Assembly: GCA_023435435.1 (NCBI GenBank)
Contig: JAEYRW010000062.1
Coordinates: forward strand, 1 to 20,244
Origin: Bacillota bacterium
GTDB lineage: Bacteria; Bacillota; Clostridia; Christensenellales; Aristaeellaceae
Direction: 5' to 3'
DNA: 20,244 bases
The notes under the pieces are model-generated. The model was not told the origin of the DNA. It made no database searches and saw nothing but the letters and a program-made list of their open reading frames with translations. The position numbers were made by a program, and so were the translations under genes. Shown piece by piece: positions 6,702 to 14,094 of this stretch (within the stretch, counting starts at the first letter, position 1; the number at the start of each line of letters is the position of its first letter).

Positions 6702-7540
6702 AATCGGTTTTCAAATCACCCGCGCTGCGCGAGAAGATTTTAACGCGCTACAACCAAATCCTGGACGGCTTCCCCTTCGAGAAGCTTCGCCTCGAAACGC
6801 GCGCTGGGGAGACCTTCGCCCTCGCGGCGGGCAAGGTGGAAAATCCGGCGCTGATCCTTTTGCACGGCTCGTGCTCCAACAGCGCGTTCTGGTTCCCGGA
6901 ACTGACCGCCCTTTCCCGATGGTACCGGGTATACGCCTTCGACATCCCCGGCGAGGCCGGGAACAGCGCCGACAACAGGCTCGACCTGCATGGCGAGGCT
7001 TACGCGGATTGGCTGATGGACGCGCTTCGCGCGCTGGGAATCGAGCGGGCGTCGGTGGCGGGCAATTCGCTGGGCGGCTGGATGGCGCTTCGGTTTGCCG
7101 CCAAGTACCCGGCGTGTGTTTTGAGACTCGCCCTCATCGCCCCGGGCGGACTGTCCGGCGTCAACGAGGCAGTGTTCGAGCGGGCCAGGCGCGCGGAAGC
7201 GGAGGGCGCAACCCTTTCCGTCGATGCCTCCGTTTCCGGCGGCGCAACCCTGCCCCCGCCGGTGCTGGAATTCATGAACCTGATTTTCTCCGGCTTCAAC
7301 CCCATTGCGGAAGCCTTGCCCATCTTTTCCGACGACGCCCTCAAGCGGCTCACCATGCCGGCGCTGCTTGTCGGGGGGACGGAAGACGACATGCTTGACA
7401 TGCAAACGGCGGCAAAGAGGGCAGAAGCGCTGATTCCCTGCGCACGGGTGCTGCTGCTCGAGGGCGTCGGGCACATCATCACAAATGCGGTCGACTACCT
7501 GATTCCCTTCCTGGTGGACGGGGGGCTCAAAGCGCCATGA
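6698..7540 (+). CDS. Alpha/beta-fold hydrolase
   Basis: A 280-residue serine hydrolase. The oxyanion-hole segment is LLHGSCSNSAFW (about 54-65). The nucleophile elbow is AGNSLGGWMA with Ser124. The acid is Asp230 or Asp231 in GGTEDDML and the base is His259 in GVGHII, so the triad looks complete. There is no signal peptide, so it is cytoplasmic. The family includes esterases, lactonases and C-C hydrolases; the substrate cannot be read. It is translationally coupled to the upstream HTH gene (ATGA overlap at 6698-6701) and to the small gene downstream (ATGA at 7537-7540), so all three share the palindromic promoter. The HTH protein may sense this enzyme's substrate or product (inference). Confidence 0.9.
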   Translation: MKSVFKSPALREKILTRYNQILDGFPFEKLRLETRAGETFALAAGKVENPALILLHGSCSNSAFWFPELTALSRWYRVYAFDIPGEAGNSADNRLDLHGEAYADWLMDALRALGIERASVAGNSLGGWMALRFAAKYPACVLRLALIAPGGLSGVNEAVFERARRAEAEGATLSVDASVSGGATLPPPVLEFMNLIFSGFNPIAEALPIFSDDALKRLTMPALLVGGTEDDMLDMQTAAKRAEALIPCARVLLLEGVGHIITNAVDYLIPFLVDGGLKAP

Positions 7541-7842
7541 ACGATTCGCCGCTCGCCCGCTTCATCGCCCTTGCGCAGGAGGGAACGCGCGCCTCGGTGG
7601 ACGCGCTCATGTCCAATCTGAGGCCGGAAATTTCCATCGCCGAATCAAAGTTCATCGACTTCGCGCTGTCGCAAATCGCGACCGCCGAGGGTGCCGAGGC
7701 CATGGAGCACCATCTGTTTTTCGGCACGCAGATTCAGCGGAATTACTGCGCGCGGTATTTCGCCAGGCTGGGACAATACCCACTGCTGCGCAAGGCTTAT
7801 GAGGAAGGGCTGATTGACGCCGTCCAGGCATTTTCAAGGTAA
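7537..7842 (+). CDS. Small protein of unknown function, third gene of the HTH-hydrolase operon
   Basis: A 101-residue protein I do not recognise. It is mostly predicted helix, with no signal peptide or membrane segment. The C-terminal half (QRNYCARYFARLGQYPLLRK and YEEGLIDAVQAFSR) resembles one repeat of a helical solenoid such as HEAT or ankyrin, but I see no clear second repeat. Its ATG overlaps the hydrolase stop by 4 nt, which argues that it is real and made with the enzyme. A strong bidirectional terminator begins 5 nt after its stop. It may be a partner of the hydrolase (inference). Confidence 0.75.
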   Translation: MNDSPLARFIALAQEGTRASVDALMSNLRPEISIAESKFIDFALSQIATAEGAEAMEHHLFFGTQIQRNYCARYFARLGQYPLLRKAYEEGLIDAVQAFSR

Positions 7843-7847
7843 AAAAG

Positions 7848-7880
7848 GCCCGCGCGTTCGCTCGTTCGCGCGGGCTTTCC
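7848..7880. terminator. Bidirectional terminator between convergent genes
   Basis: A 9-bp stem GCCCGCGCG / CGCGCGGGC (7848-7856, 7867-7875) with a 10-nt loop. It has an A run on the left (7841-7846) and T-rich sequence on the right (TTTCCGTTTTTA). It can end both the HTH-hydrolase operon and the leftward sulfatase gene. Confidence 0.85.
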
Positions 7881-7884
7881 GTTT

Positions 7885-9363
7885 TTATTTTTTCCGCGTC
7901 GCGGTCTCCATGGGGAGACCTGTGTTGTAGTCGAGCTGGCGTGATTCGCCCGGGTCATTGTCCCGCTGGCGCGTGTAGCCGTCCACCGCCCACGCGGGCT
8001 TTTTGTCCCCGCGCCACGGCCGAACCTGCCACTGATAGCCCCGGAAGGGATCGCGCGTTTCGTTCATCCAGTCGATGAGCGCGTCGTGCAGCCGGTCGCG
8101 GACCGACGCGTACGCCGGATCATCGATGAGGTTTTGAAGGTCGTAGGGGTCATTTTTCACATCGTACAGCTCATCCGTGTCCAGAAGATTGATGACGAGC
8201 TTGTATTCGTCCGTAACCGCCGCGCGCATAGGCTGAAAGCCGCCGAAGCCGTCGTGGTCGATTTCGTAGCGCGTGAACTCCACAAACGCCGGACGGCGGG
8301 CGGGCGTCTCCGGATCGGCGAGCACGGGCAAAAGGCTCTTGCCCTGCAGCATTTTGGGGCGCGCGAGTCCCATGAAGTCGAGCACCGTGGCGGGGAGGTC
8401 GATGTGGGAGACGGTGTGCGGATAGACCGCGCCTTTCGGGGCGCCCTTTCCGGCAAGGATCAACGGTACCCGCGCAATCTCGTCGTACACGCTTGGCCCC
8501 TTGCCGGAAAGGCTGTGGGCGCGCATGGCGTCGCCGTGGTCGGAGGTAAACAGCGCAGTCGCGTCGGGAAGCGTCGCCCTGACCGCGTCAAGCATCTCAC
8601 CGATGAGCGAATCCACATAGGAATTGCAGGCCAGCAGCCGATGCGGGCGAACGGACTCGCCCCGTTTGTTGCGCGCGAGGTTCTCTCCCGCCCAGACCTT
8701 TTGCAGAAGGGGCTTCCCCTCCAGCGAATCCCCATGCGCGGGGGTCTTCCCCGCCTCGTAATCCCGGTACATGGAGGCGTAGGGCTCGGGGGCAAGGAAA
8801 GGGCCGTGCGGCTCGTCGTAGGAGAGCACGAGCAGGAAGTCCTCGTCCCTATGCTTCCGGATAAAGTCAAGCGCCCGGCGGGTGCAGCGGTACCCGAAGG
8901 TAAACGCGGGATCGACGCCCGCATCGGAGGCGTCCTCGTCCCGGGAAAACAAACGTTCCCCGGGCGTCAGCTCGTCCAGATAATTCTTCATGTCGTACCA
9001 GCATTCTGGGTCCCAGCCGGCGGGACAGGCGCCGTTTCCGAAGTAATCGCCCGCGTCCAGATGCCACTTGCCGATGTAGCCGCAATGGATTCCGGCGGCG
9101 GAAAGCCTTTGCCCAAGGGTCAGGACGTCCGCGCCCAGGGGCATCGAGTTTCCCCAGCTTCCGTTGGAATGGGGAAAAAGTCCCGTGAAAAGTGCCGAGC
9201 GCGCGGGGCCGCACACGGGTTGGCAGGTATAGGCGCGCGCAAAGCGCAGCCCCTCCTCCGCCATTCTGTCGAGGCAGGGCGTCTTCATCTCCGGATTTCC
9301 GTAGCAGCCCAGCATGTCCCAGCGGGTGGTGTCGGTCATGATCCACACGAACTGTTTTGGCAT
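7885..9363 (-). CDS. Sulfatase (formylglycine-dependent, alkaline-phosphatase superfamily)
   Basis: A 492-residue hydrolase of sulfate esters, or possibly of phosphonate/phosphate esters in related enzymes. The core C-x-P-x-R motif is CGPAR, with Cys51 to be converted to formylglycine, followed by SALFTG. Metal ligands are likely Asp11 (MTDTTRWD) and Asp275-His276 (TSDHGD). Active-site basic residues lie in GKWHLD (Lys99, His101) and His186 (DEPHGP). There is no signal peptide, so it acts in the cytoplasm unless exported otherwise. ATG 9363 is preceded by GAGGAG. That ribosome site overlaps the stop region of an ABC ATPase remnant. Because the key residue is Cys, an anaerobic radical-SAM maturase would be required; none is in the window. 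Confidence 0.9.
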   Translation of the reverse strand: MPKQFVWIMTDTTRWDMLGCYGNPEMKTPCLDRMAEEGLRFARAYTCQPVCGPARSALFTGLFPHSNGSWGNSMPLGADVLTLGQRLSAAGIHCGYIGKWHLDAGDYFGNGACPAGWDPECWYDMKNYLDELTPGERLFSRDEDASDAGVDPAFTFGYRCTRRALDFIRKHRDEDFLLVLSYDEPHGPFLAPEPYASMYRDYEAGKTPAHGDSLEGKPLLQKVWAGENLARNKRGESVRPHRLLACNSYVDSLIGEMLDAVRATLPDATALFTSDHGDAMRAHSLSGKGPSVYDEIARVPLILAGKGAPKGAVYPHTVSHIDLPATVLDFMGLARPKMLQGKSLLPVLADPETPARRPAFVEFTRYEIDHDGFGGFQPMRAAVTDEYKLVINLLDTDELYDVKNDPYDLQNLIDDPAYASVRDRLHDALIDWMNETRDPFRGYQWQVRPWRGDKKPAWAVDGYTRQRDNDPGESRQLDYNTGLPMETATRKK

Positions 9364-9373
9364 TTTCTTCTCC

Positions 9374-9500
9374 TCAAACCGCTTGTTTTTCAATATCCAG
9401 AGAAATTCGGCCATCCCGAATCTCGATGATCCGCTCCGCCTTCTGCGCCGCGCGCCTGTCGTGGGTGATGATGAGAAACGTGGCTTTGAACGGCGCTTCT
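9374..9500 (-). pseudogene. C-terminal remnant of an ABC transporter ATPase
   Basis: The minus-strand frame ending at TGA 9376-9374 reads KATFLIITHDRRAAQKAERI then IEIRDGRISLDIEKQAV. This is the H-loop (ITHD) and C-terminal end of a LolD/MacB-type ABC ATPase. The same frame is closed upstream by stop codons at 9518-9520 and 9533-9535, and no Walker A, signature or Walker B motif is present. It is therefore a leftover of about 40 codons joined to unrelated sequence near 9490-9500. The sulfatase start lies 11 nt beyond its stop, as if an operon partner had been deleted. Confidence 0.65.
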
Positions 9501-9532
9501 GGCGATGCCGGCCCTCACATGCGCACGCCAAA

Positions 9533-9724
9533 TCATTTCGCCCTCGTTTTCCCGGCAGACAAATACGGGATTAAGCGCGGGGGCAGCACGCGCTCGCAGC
9601 GCTCCGGCACCGTCACGAGCCCCTCTGTTCGGAGCATGCCGCTGAAGCGATGGGCTTCCTCCCCGCGGCAAAGCGCAAGATGCTCCCGAAAGGCCTCCAG
9701 TTCCCAGCTGAAATCGGCCGCCAT
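9533..9724 (-). pseudogene. Small ORF of unknown function, probably frameshifted
   Basis: From ATG 9724 (AGGAG at 9740-9736, a long 11-nt spacer) the frame gives 63 residues: MAADFSWELEAFREHLALCR, then GEEAHRFSGMLRTEGLVTVP and a tail. After a run of five G (plus strand, 9579-9583), the neighbouring frame reads ALNPVFVCRENEGEMIWRAH then VRAGIARS, which looks more protein-like than the tail in the first frame. One extra base in that run would join the two into about 76 residues. I do not recognise the protein. It could be a real short gene, a mutated gene or a sequencing error. Confidence 0.4.
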
Positions 9725-9786
9725 TGGACCCCTATCTCCTTTTTCCATACCATCATCGGTTGGCGCGATTTTGAAACACCGTGCGC

Positions 9787-9815
9787 AAAACAGCCGCCGG
9801 AACGACCGACGGCTG
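9787..9815 (-). terminator. Intrinsic terminator of htpG
   Basis: On the minus strand, CAGCCGTCGG (9815-9806), a 5-nt loop and CCGGCGGCTG (9800-9791) form a 10-bp stem with one G-T pair, followed by TTTT (9790-9787), starting 7 nt after the htpG stop. Confidence 0.8.
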
Positions 9816-9822
9816 CGGGAAA

Positions 9823-11670
9823 TTATTCCACCAACATGGCGAGAAGCTCGTTGGATCTTTTCAAAAACTCCATCATCCGCTCGGCGACCAGGGGCTGGCG
9901 CGCCATTTCGGCCAGATCCACGATCTGCCCGCAGACGGCTGTGCGGATGTCCCCCGTCTCCGCGGACTTGAGCCACTTGACGATGGGGTGCTTGTCATTT
10001 AAGACCAGCGTCCGCTTTTCAGGGAGCGCCATGTCGCGGCCCCACTGCCGGCTCATTTCCGTAAAGCGCCGGTTCTGCTCGTCCACGGTGATCATGGAGA
10101 CGAGGTCATTGGACTTAAACGGCTTGAGCTGCACCTCCAGCTCCTTGTCATCCGTGGCGTCGCGGAACATGCCCTCCAGAGCCGTCCGCTCGTCTTCCGA
10201 AACTTCCGCCGACTCCGTGAGATCGTCCGCCGCCGCATCAACGCGCTTGAAGCTCACCTTCTCTTCCTTCTCGGAATACTCGAGGAAGGAAATAAAGTTG
10301 TTGTCGATGAGTGTGTCGAGCACCACCACGTCCTTGCCCTGATCGACGTACATCCGGATCATCTGCGCCTGCCGCTTTTCGTCGGAGGTGTAGTAAATCA
10401 CCGTGTCGCCCTCGGGGCAGTTCTGCTTTTTGTACTCCTCCAGGGTCAGGTACGCGCCCTCGGAGGTCTTGTAGAGGATGGCGGCCTTCACGCGGTCGTA
10501 GAATTTGTCGTCGCGAATGCAGCCGTACTTGACGAAGGGGTGGATGTCGCTCCAGTATTTCTGATAATCCTCGCGCTTGGTGTTAAACTCCGTCACCAGC
10601 CTGTCGGCCACCTTGCGGGTGATGTAGGCAGCCATCTTTTTGACGTAGCCGTCGTTCTGGAGGAAGGAGCGCGACACGTTGAGGGGCAAATCCGGACAGT
10701 CGATGGCGCCCTTAAGAAGCATCAGGAATTCCGGAATGACTTCCTTAATATTGTCTGCGACAAATACCTGATCGTTGTAGAGCTTGATGACGCCCTCGCC
10801 GGCGGTAAACTCGTTTTTAATCTTCGGGAAGTAGAGGATGCCCTTGAGGTTGAAGGGATACTCGGCGTTCAGGTGAATCCAGAAAAGCGGCTCGTCATAG
10901 TCGCGGAATACCTTGTGATAGAACGCCCGATACTCCTCGTCCGTGACCTCGGTGGGCTTTTTCAGCCAGAGCGGGGTCGTCTCGTTGACCTGCTCGGGTC
11001 CCTTCTCCTCTTCCCCGTCCTCCTTCTTCTCCTCGGCGGGCGCTTCCACTTCCGAAAGGAAAATCGGCACGGGCATGAAGCCGCAATATTTTTCGAGGGT
11101 CTCGCGCACGGTCCATTTTTCAAGGAACTCGCTGTCCTCGTCGTTGAGGAACAGCACGATGGACGTGCCGCGCGTTCCCTTGTCTGAGTCTGAAATCTCG
11201 TACTCCATGCCATCCTCGCTCACCCAGCGAACGGCGCTGGAGCCGGGTACATAGCTCAAAGTATCGATCTCGACCTTTTTGGAGACCATGAAAGCGGAAT
11301 AAAAGCCCAGGCCGAAGTGGCCGATGATGCCGCCCTTGTCGCCCTCGTCCTGCTTATATTTCTTAAGGAAATCCTCCGCGCCGGAAAAGGCCACCTGGGA
11401 GATGTACTTGACGACCTCATCGCCCGTCATGCCGATGCCGTTGTCGGAGAACGTCAGCGTACCCGCCGCCTTGTCGACCACCACGTCCACGCGGTAGTCG
11501 AGATCGTTTTCAGCCTCCCCCACGGACACCAGCCGCTTCATCTTGCTGATGGCGTCCGACGCGTTGGAAACCATCTCGCGCACGAAGATGTCCTTGTCCG
11601 AGTACAGCCACTTTTTAATGACGGGCATGATGTTTTGCGCGTGTATGGAAATGCTGCCTTTTTCGGGCAT
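9823..11670 (-). CDS. htpG: Molecular chaperone HtpG (Hsp90 family)
   Basis: A 615-residue cytoplasmic ATP-dependent chaperone, close to the usual bacterial length of about 620. The GHKL ATPase domain shows Glu32 and Asn36 in REMVSNASDAISKMK, Asp76 in FSDNGIGMT, the lid/glycine loop GHFGLGFYSAFMVS (about 117-130) and GTSIVLFLN. A short acidic linker (about 215-230, Glu/Lys-rich) precedes the middle domain with its conserved LNVSRSFLQ. A C-terminal dimerisation domain follows. ATG 11670 has GGAGGC 7 nt upstream; longer starts lie before the promoter's transcript start. It has its own promoter, terminator and a CIRCE element, so heat-shock control by HrcA is likely. Confidence 0.97.
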   Translation of the reverse strand: MPEKGSISIHAQNIMPVIKKWLYSDKDIFVREMVSNASDAISKMKRLVSVGEAENDLDYRVDVVVDKAAGTLTFSDNGIGMTGDEVVKYISQVAFSGAEDFLKKYKQDEGDKGGIIGHFGLGFYSAFMVSKKVEIDTLSYVPGSSAVRWVSEDGMEYEISDSDKGTRGTSIVLFLNDEDSEFLEKWTVRETLEKYCGFMPVPIFLSEVEAPAEEKKEDGEEEKGPEQVNETTPLWLKKPTEVTDEEYRAFYHKVFRDYDEPLFWIHLNAEYPFNLKGILYFPKIKNEFTAGEGVIKLYNDQVFVADNIKEVIPEFLMLLKGAIDCPDLPLNVSRSFLQNDGYVKKMAAYITRKVADRLVTEFNTKREDYQKYWSDIHPFVKYGCIRDDKFYDRVKAAILYKTSEGAYLTLEEYKKQNCPEGDTVIYYTSDEKRQAQMIRMYVDQGKDVVVLDTLIDNNFISFLEYSEKEEKVSFKRVDAAADDLTESAEVSEDERTALEGMFRDATDDKELEVQLKPFKSNDLVSMITVDEQNRRFTEMSRQWGRDMALPEKRTLVLNDKHPIVKWLKSAETGDIRTAVCGQIVDLAEMARQPLVAERMMEFLKRSNELLAMLVE

Positions 11671-11700
11671 AAAAATCGCCTCCATTAAATTGATACCCAT

Positions 11701-11729
11701 ATTGTAACCATGCGCGTGGAGGTTGTCAA
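11701..11729 (-). promoter_or_regulatory. htpG promoter
   Basis: Minus strand: -35 TTGACA (11729-11724), 17-nt spacer, -10 TACAAT (11706-11701). Near-consensus sigma-A promoter. Confidence 0.85.
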
Positions 11730-11736
11730 GGGTTTT

Positions 11737-11763
11737 TTGGCACTCCTTATGGCCGAGTGCTAA
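11737..11763. promoter_or_regulatory. CIRCE operator (HrcA site)
   Basis: TTGGCACTC-N9-GAGTGCTAA. The CIRCE consensus is TTAGCACTC-N9-GAGTGCTAA, so 17 of 18 arm bases and the 9-nt spacing match. It lies 7 bp upstream of the htpG -35, and about 40 bp upstream of the divergent promoter for the XRE genes. Confidence 0.88.
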
Positions 11764-11803
11764 CAAGAATTCGAATTTAACGTAGAATGCAACTCACAGT
11801 TGA

Positions 11804-11832
11804 TTGCAATTTCGGCGCGAAGGGTGTATCAT
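11804..11832 (+). promoter_or_regulatory. Promoter of the tandem XRE regulator genes
   Basis: -35 TTGCAA (11804-11809), 17-nt spacer, -10 TATCAT (11827-11832). A small inverted repeat CAACT-CAC-AGTTG (11789-11801) sits just upstream and could be an operator. Confidence 0.6.
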
Positions 11833-11862
11833 ACAGGCAACGGCAAGAAAGGTGGCTATGTT

Positions 11863-12111
11863 ATGGCAGATACGTTGGCGATCGGAAGAGCAATCGCGCA
11901 GTTGCGGCGCGCCATGAGAATGACCCAGCAGTCGCTGGCGGCGTGCCTGTACGTTTCGCATCAGGCCGTATCCAAGTGGGAAAACGGCGTGGCGCTCCCT
12001 GACGTGATGACGCTTTACACACTGTGCAAGCTCTTCAACATTTCAATCGAACAGCTTCTGACGATCGACATCGCCGAGCGGCTGAACGCGATGCGCGCGG
12101 ACGCGTGCTGA
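11863..12111 (+). CDS. Small XRE-family HTH regulator
   Basis: An 82-residue protein that is almost only a Cro/C1-type HTH domain: AIGRAIAQLRRAMRMTQQSL, then AACLYVSHQAVSKWENGVAL and PDVMTLYTLCKLFNISIEQL. SHQAVSKWENG is the recognition helix. ATG 11863 is preceded by AAAGGTGG with a 7-nt spacer. It closely resembles the first 75 residues of the next gene, 13 nt downstream, so the two arose by tandem duplication. It is probably co-transcribed with that gene and could pair with it or compete for the same DNA sites (inference). It is divergent from htpG. Confidence 0.85.
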   Translation: MADTLAIGRAIAQLRRAMRMTQQSLAACLYVSHQAVSKWENGVALPDVMTLYTLCKLFNISIEQLLTIDIAERLNAMRADAC

Positions 12112-12124
12112 AGGAGGATTTACA

Positions 12125-13921
12125 ATGATTGATAATAAGGTGGTCGGGCTGGCCATCAGCCAGCTTCGGCAGGCAGAGAACATGACCCAGCAGACGCTGG
12201 CCGCGTGCCTGAACGTTTCGCATCAGGCCGTATCCAAGTGGGAGAACGGCGCGGCGCTGCCGGACGTCTTAACACTGCTTGAAATTTCGCGCATGTTCGG
12301 CGTGACCCTCGAGCAGCTGCTCGCGGGCGACATCGGGAACCGGCTCGAAAAGACCGGCGCCGCGCCCGCCGAGGAAAAGCCGCGCGTCATCGAACTGAAG
12401 CTCGACGGAACCGGACTCTCCGACCGGGTAAACGACGCGCTCAAGGGCGCGCAGGACGCGGTCGAGGACGAACCCAAAGCGCAGGAAGCGCCAAAGGCCG
12501 AGGAAAAGACGGACGCGGAACCGCCCGTGGACATCGACAAGATCATCCAGATGGCGCCGTTCATGTCTAAAGCGGCCCTCGAGGAGCTCATCGAAAAATA
12601 CTCCGGCACCTGCACGCCCAAGCAGCTCTCCCGCCTCGCCCCCTTCGTTTCCAGCGAGTGCCTCGAGAAGCTCATCGTGAACAGCGAGTCGGACATCAAC
12701 TGGGAAACGCTCCGGCGGCTCGCCCCCTTCCTCAAAAAGGAGGTCGTGGACGCGCTCACCATGGCGGTGGCGACGGGTGAAAAGTATGCGCGCCCCGCTG
12801 CGGAAACCATCGCGAAGCACGTCACATTCGGGATCAACAAGGCCATCGAATTCGCGAAGTCCATGGGCGCGCAGATGAACGGCGAGACCGTGAACATCCA
12901 CGTCACAAAGTCCGGCGCGCCCAAGGCTCCCGCGGCGCCGAACGCCCCGGAAGCCCCCAAGGCGCCCAGCCGCGCGAACGAAGCGCGCAAGCGCATCTTC
13001 GAGCGGGCGCTGGCCGACGGCAAGTGGGACTGGATCGCGGAACATCTCGACCAGCTCGACGACGCGGAGTTCAAGTCGAAGATCCTCGCCCGCGCCCGGG
13101 AGCTGGGCATGAACGACTGGATTCAGGAAAACATGGGCGACGTGTGGGATCAAGCCAGCGTGGACGACGCGCTGCTGGCGGGCAACTGGAGCTACATCGT
13201 CGAACATCTCCGAGACATTGACACGCAGACTCTTGGCGTGGTCGTCTCCACCGCGCTGGGCGAGGGCAAGTGGGATTGGCTGGGTGAGTATCTGGACGAG
13301 ATGGATCTGGCTGAGGAAGCCGTCGATTCCATCGTCGCGGCTGCCGCAAACGGCGGACAATGGGATTTTCTGGGTGAGCACATCGACGAGATGACGCTGA
13401 GCGAGGATAACATAGAAGCCATCGTGAAGGCCGCCGCAAACAACGGGGCTTGGGACTTCTTGGGCGAGCATATCGACGAGATGGAGCTGACCGAAGAGAA
13501 CGTCGAGTCCATCGCGAGCGCCGCCGTAAACGCAGGCCAGTGGGACTGGCTGGGTGAGCACATGGACGAAATGGACATGGATGACCTCGCGGATGACCTC
13601 GCCATGAAGGCCTATCTCGCGGGCGCGCGCGATTTCGTCACCGAACTCGTGGACGAGCACGCGGACGAAATGGACCTGCACGCGCTTTTGAACCCCGCCA
13701 TTGAAAAGGGCGACTTTGAATTCATCGAGGAACTCGTCGAGCACGGCGGCGAAGACTTCGCGGGTGAGGCCTGCCGCAAGCTCGCCAATGCCGGAAAACT
13801 CGACCGCGCGGCGGAACTGGCGGAACACTGCGACGAAGATACCGTCGCGGCGCTCATCGAAATCGCGACGGAAGCGGGCGATTGGGACGCCATCGAGAAA
13901 CTGAACGAGTATCTGGACTAA
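12125..13921 (+). CDS. XRE-family HTH regulator fused to a helical-repeat solenoid
   Basis: A 598-residue protein without signal peptide or membrane segment. Residues 5-68 are an XRE HTH (TQQTLAACLNVSHQAVSKWE). An acidic/Ala-Lys-Pro linker covers about 77-135. Residues about 140-215 hold three units centred on MAPFMSKAALEELI, LAPFVSSECLEKLI and LAPFLKKEVVDALT. An Ala-Pro-rich linker (about 262-283) follows. Residues 299-598 contain about eleven units of 25-30 residues starting near Gly 299, 328, 353, 381, 411, 441, 471, 500, 529, 557 and 585, with consensus G-x-W-D-W/F-L-G-E-H-I/L-D-E-M. These should form a strongly acidic alpha-helical superhelix, a likely protein-binding surface. AAGGAGG precedes ATG 12125. 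Its ligand and targets are unknown. Confidence 0.85.
   Translation: MIDNKVVGLAISQLRQAENMTQQTLAACLNVSHQAVSKWENGAALPDVLTLLEISRMFGVTLEQLLAGDIGNRLEKTGAAPAEEKPRVIELKLDGTGLSDRVNDALKGAQDAVEDEPKAQEAPKAEEKTDAEPPVDIDKIIQMAPFMSKAALEELIEKYSGTCTPKQLSRLAPFVSSECLEKLIVNSESDINWETLRRLAPFLKKEVVDALTMAVATGEKYARPAAETIAKHVTFGINKAIEFAKSMGAQMNGETVNIHVTKSGAPKAPAAPNAPEAPKAPSRANEARKRIFERALADGKWDWIAEHLDQLDDAEFKSKILARARELGMNDWIQENMGDVWDQASVDDALLAGNWSYIVEHLRDIDTQTLGVVVSTALGEGKWDWLGEYLDEMDLAEEAVDSIVAAAANGGQWDFLGEHIDEMTLSEDNIEAIVKAAANNGAWDFLGEHIDEMELTEENVESIASAAVNAGQWDWLGEHMDEMDMDDLADDLAMKAYLAGARDFVTELVDEHADEMDLHALLNPAIEKGDFEFIEELVEHGGEDFAGEACRKLANAGKLDRAAELAEHCDEDTVAALIEIATEAGDWDAIEKLNEYLD
13265..13621 (+). repeat. Tandem ~90-bp coding repeats
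   Basis: Four near-identical units start at 13265, 13355, 13445 and 13535, each encoding G-x-W-D-W/F-L-G-E-x-x-D-E-M plus a helix. The first three are exactly 90 bp and the last 87 bp. Similarity at DNA level (TGGGTGAGCACATCGACGAG-like blocks) suggests recent duplication and possible copy-number change. Confidence 0.8.
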
Positions 13922-13925
13922 CGCC

Positions 13926-14094
13926 GGGAACGCTGTCCCCGGGCCCCCAGCGGCGAGCGGATTGAATCTCGATTCAATCCGCTCGGCTATACCGCAGCTT
14001 CGCCGTGGGCGAAGCCGGTGCATACCGGACCGAATTTGGCACATTTCATGCGGCAAATTCGCCGACACGGCCTGATCTGGCTTCGGTAAGCCAG
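13926..14094 (+). repeat. Multi-hairpin intergenic repeat, copy B
   Basis: It begins 5 nt after the upstream stop codon. Hairpins in order: GGGA-ACGCTG-TCCC (13926-13939); a 14-bp stem around GATTGAATC/GATTCAATC (13955-13984); GCTTCGCC-GTG-GGCGAAGC (13997-14015); CGAATTTGGCACAT-TTC-ATGCGGCAAATTCG (14031-14061, two mismatches); CTGGCTT-CGGT-AAGCCAG (14077-14094). The CCCAGCGGC block before the second hairpin is shared with copy C, and the fourth hairpin with copy A. A looser match to the C/D interval continues through CCAAGGAATTAAGGCCCTT (14099-14117). Confidence 0.75.
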
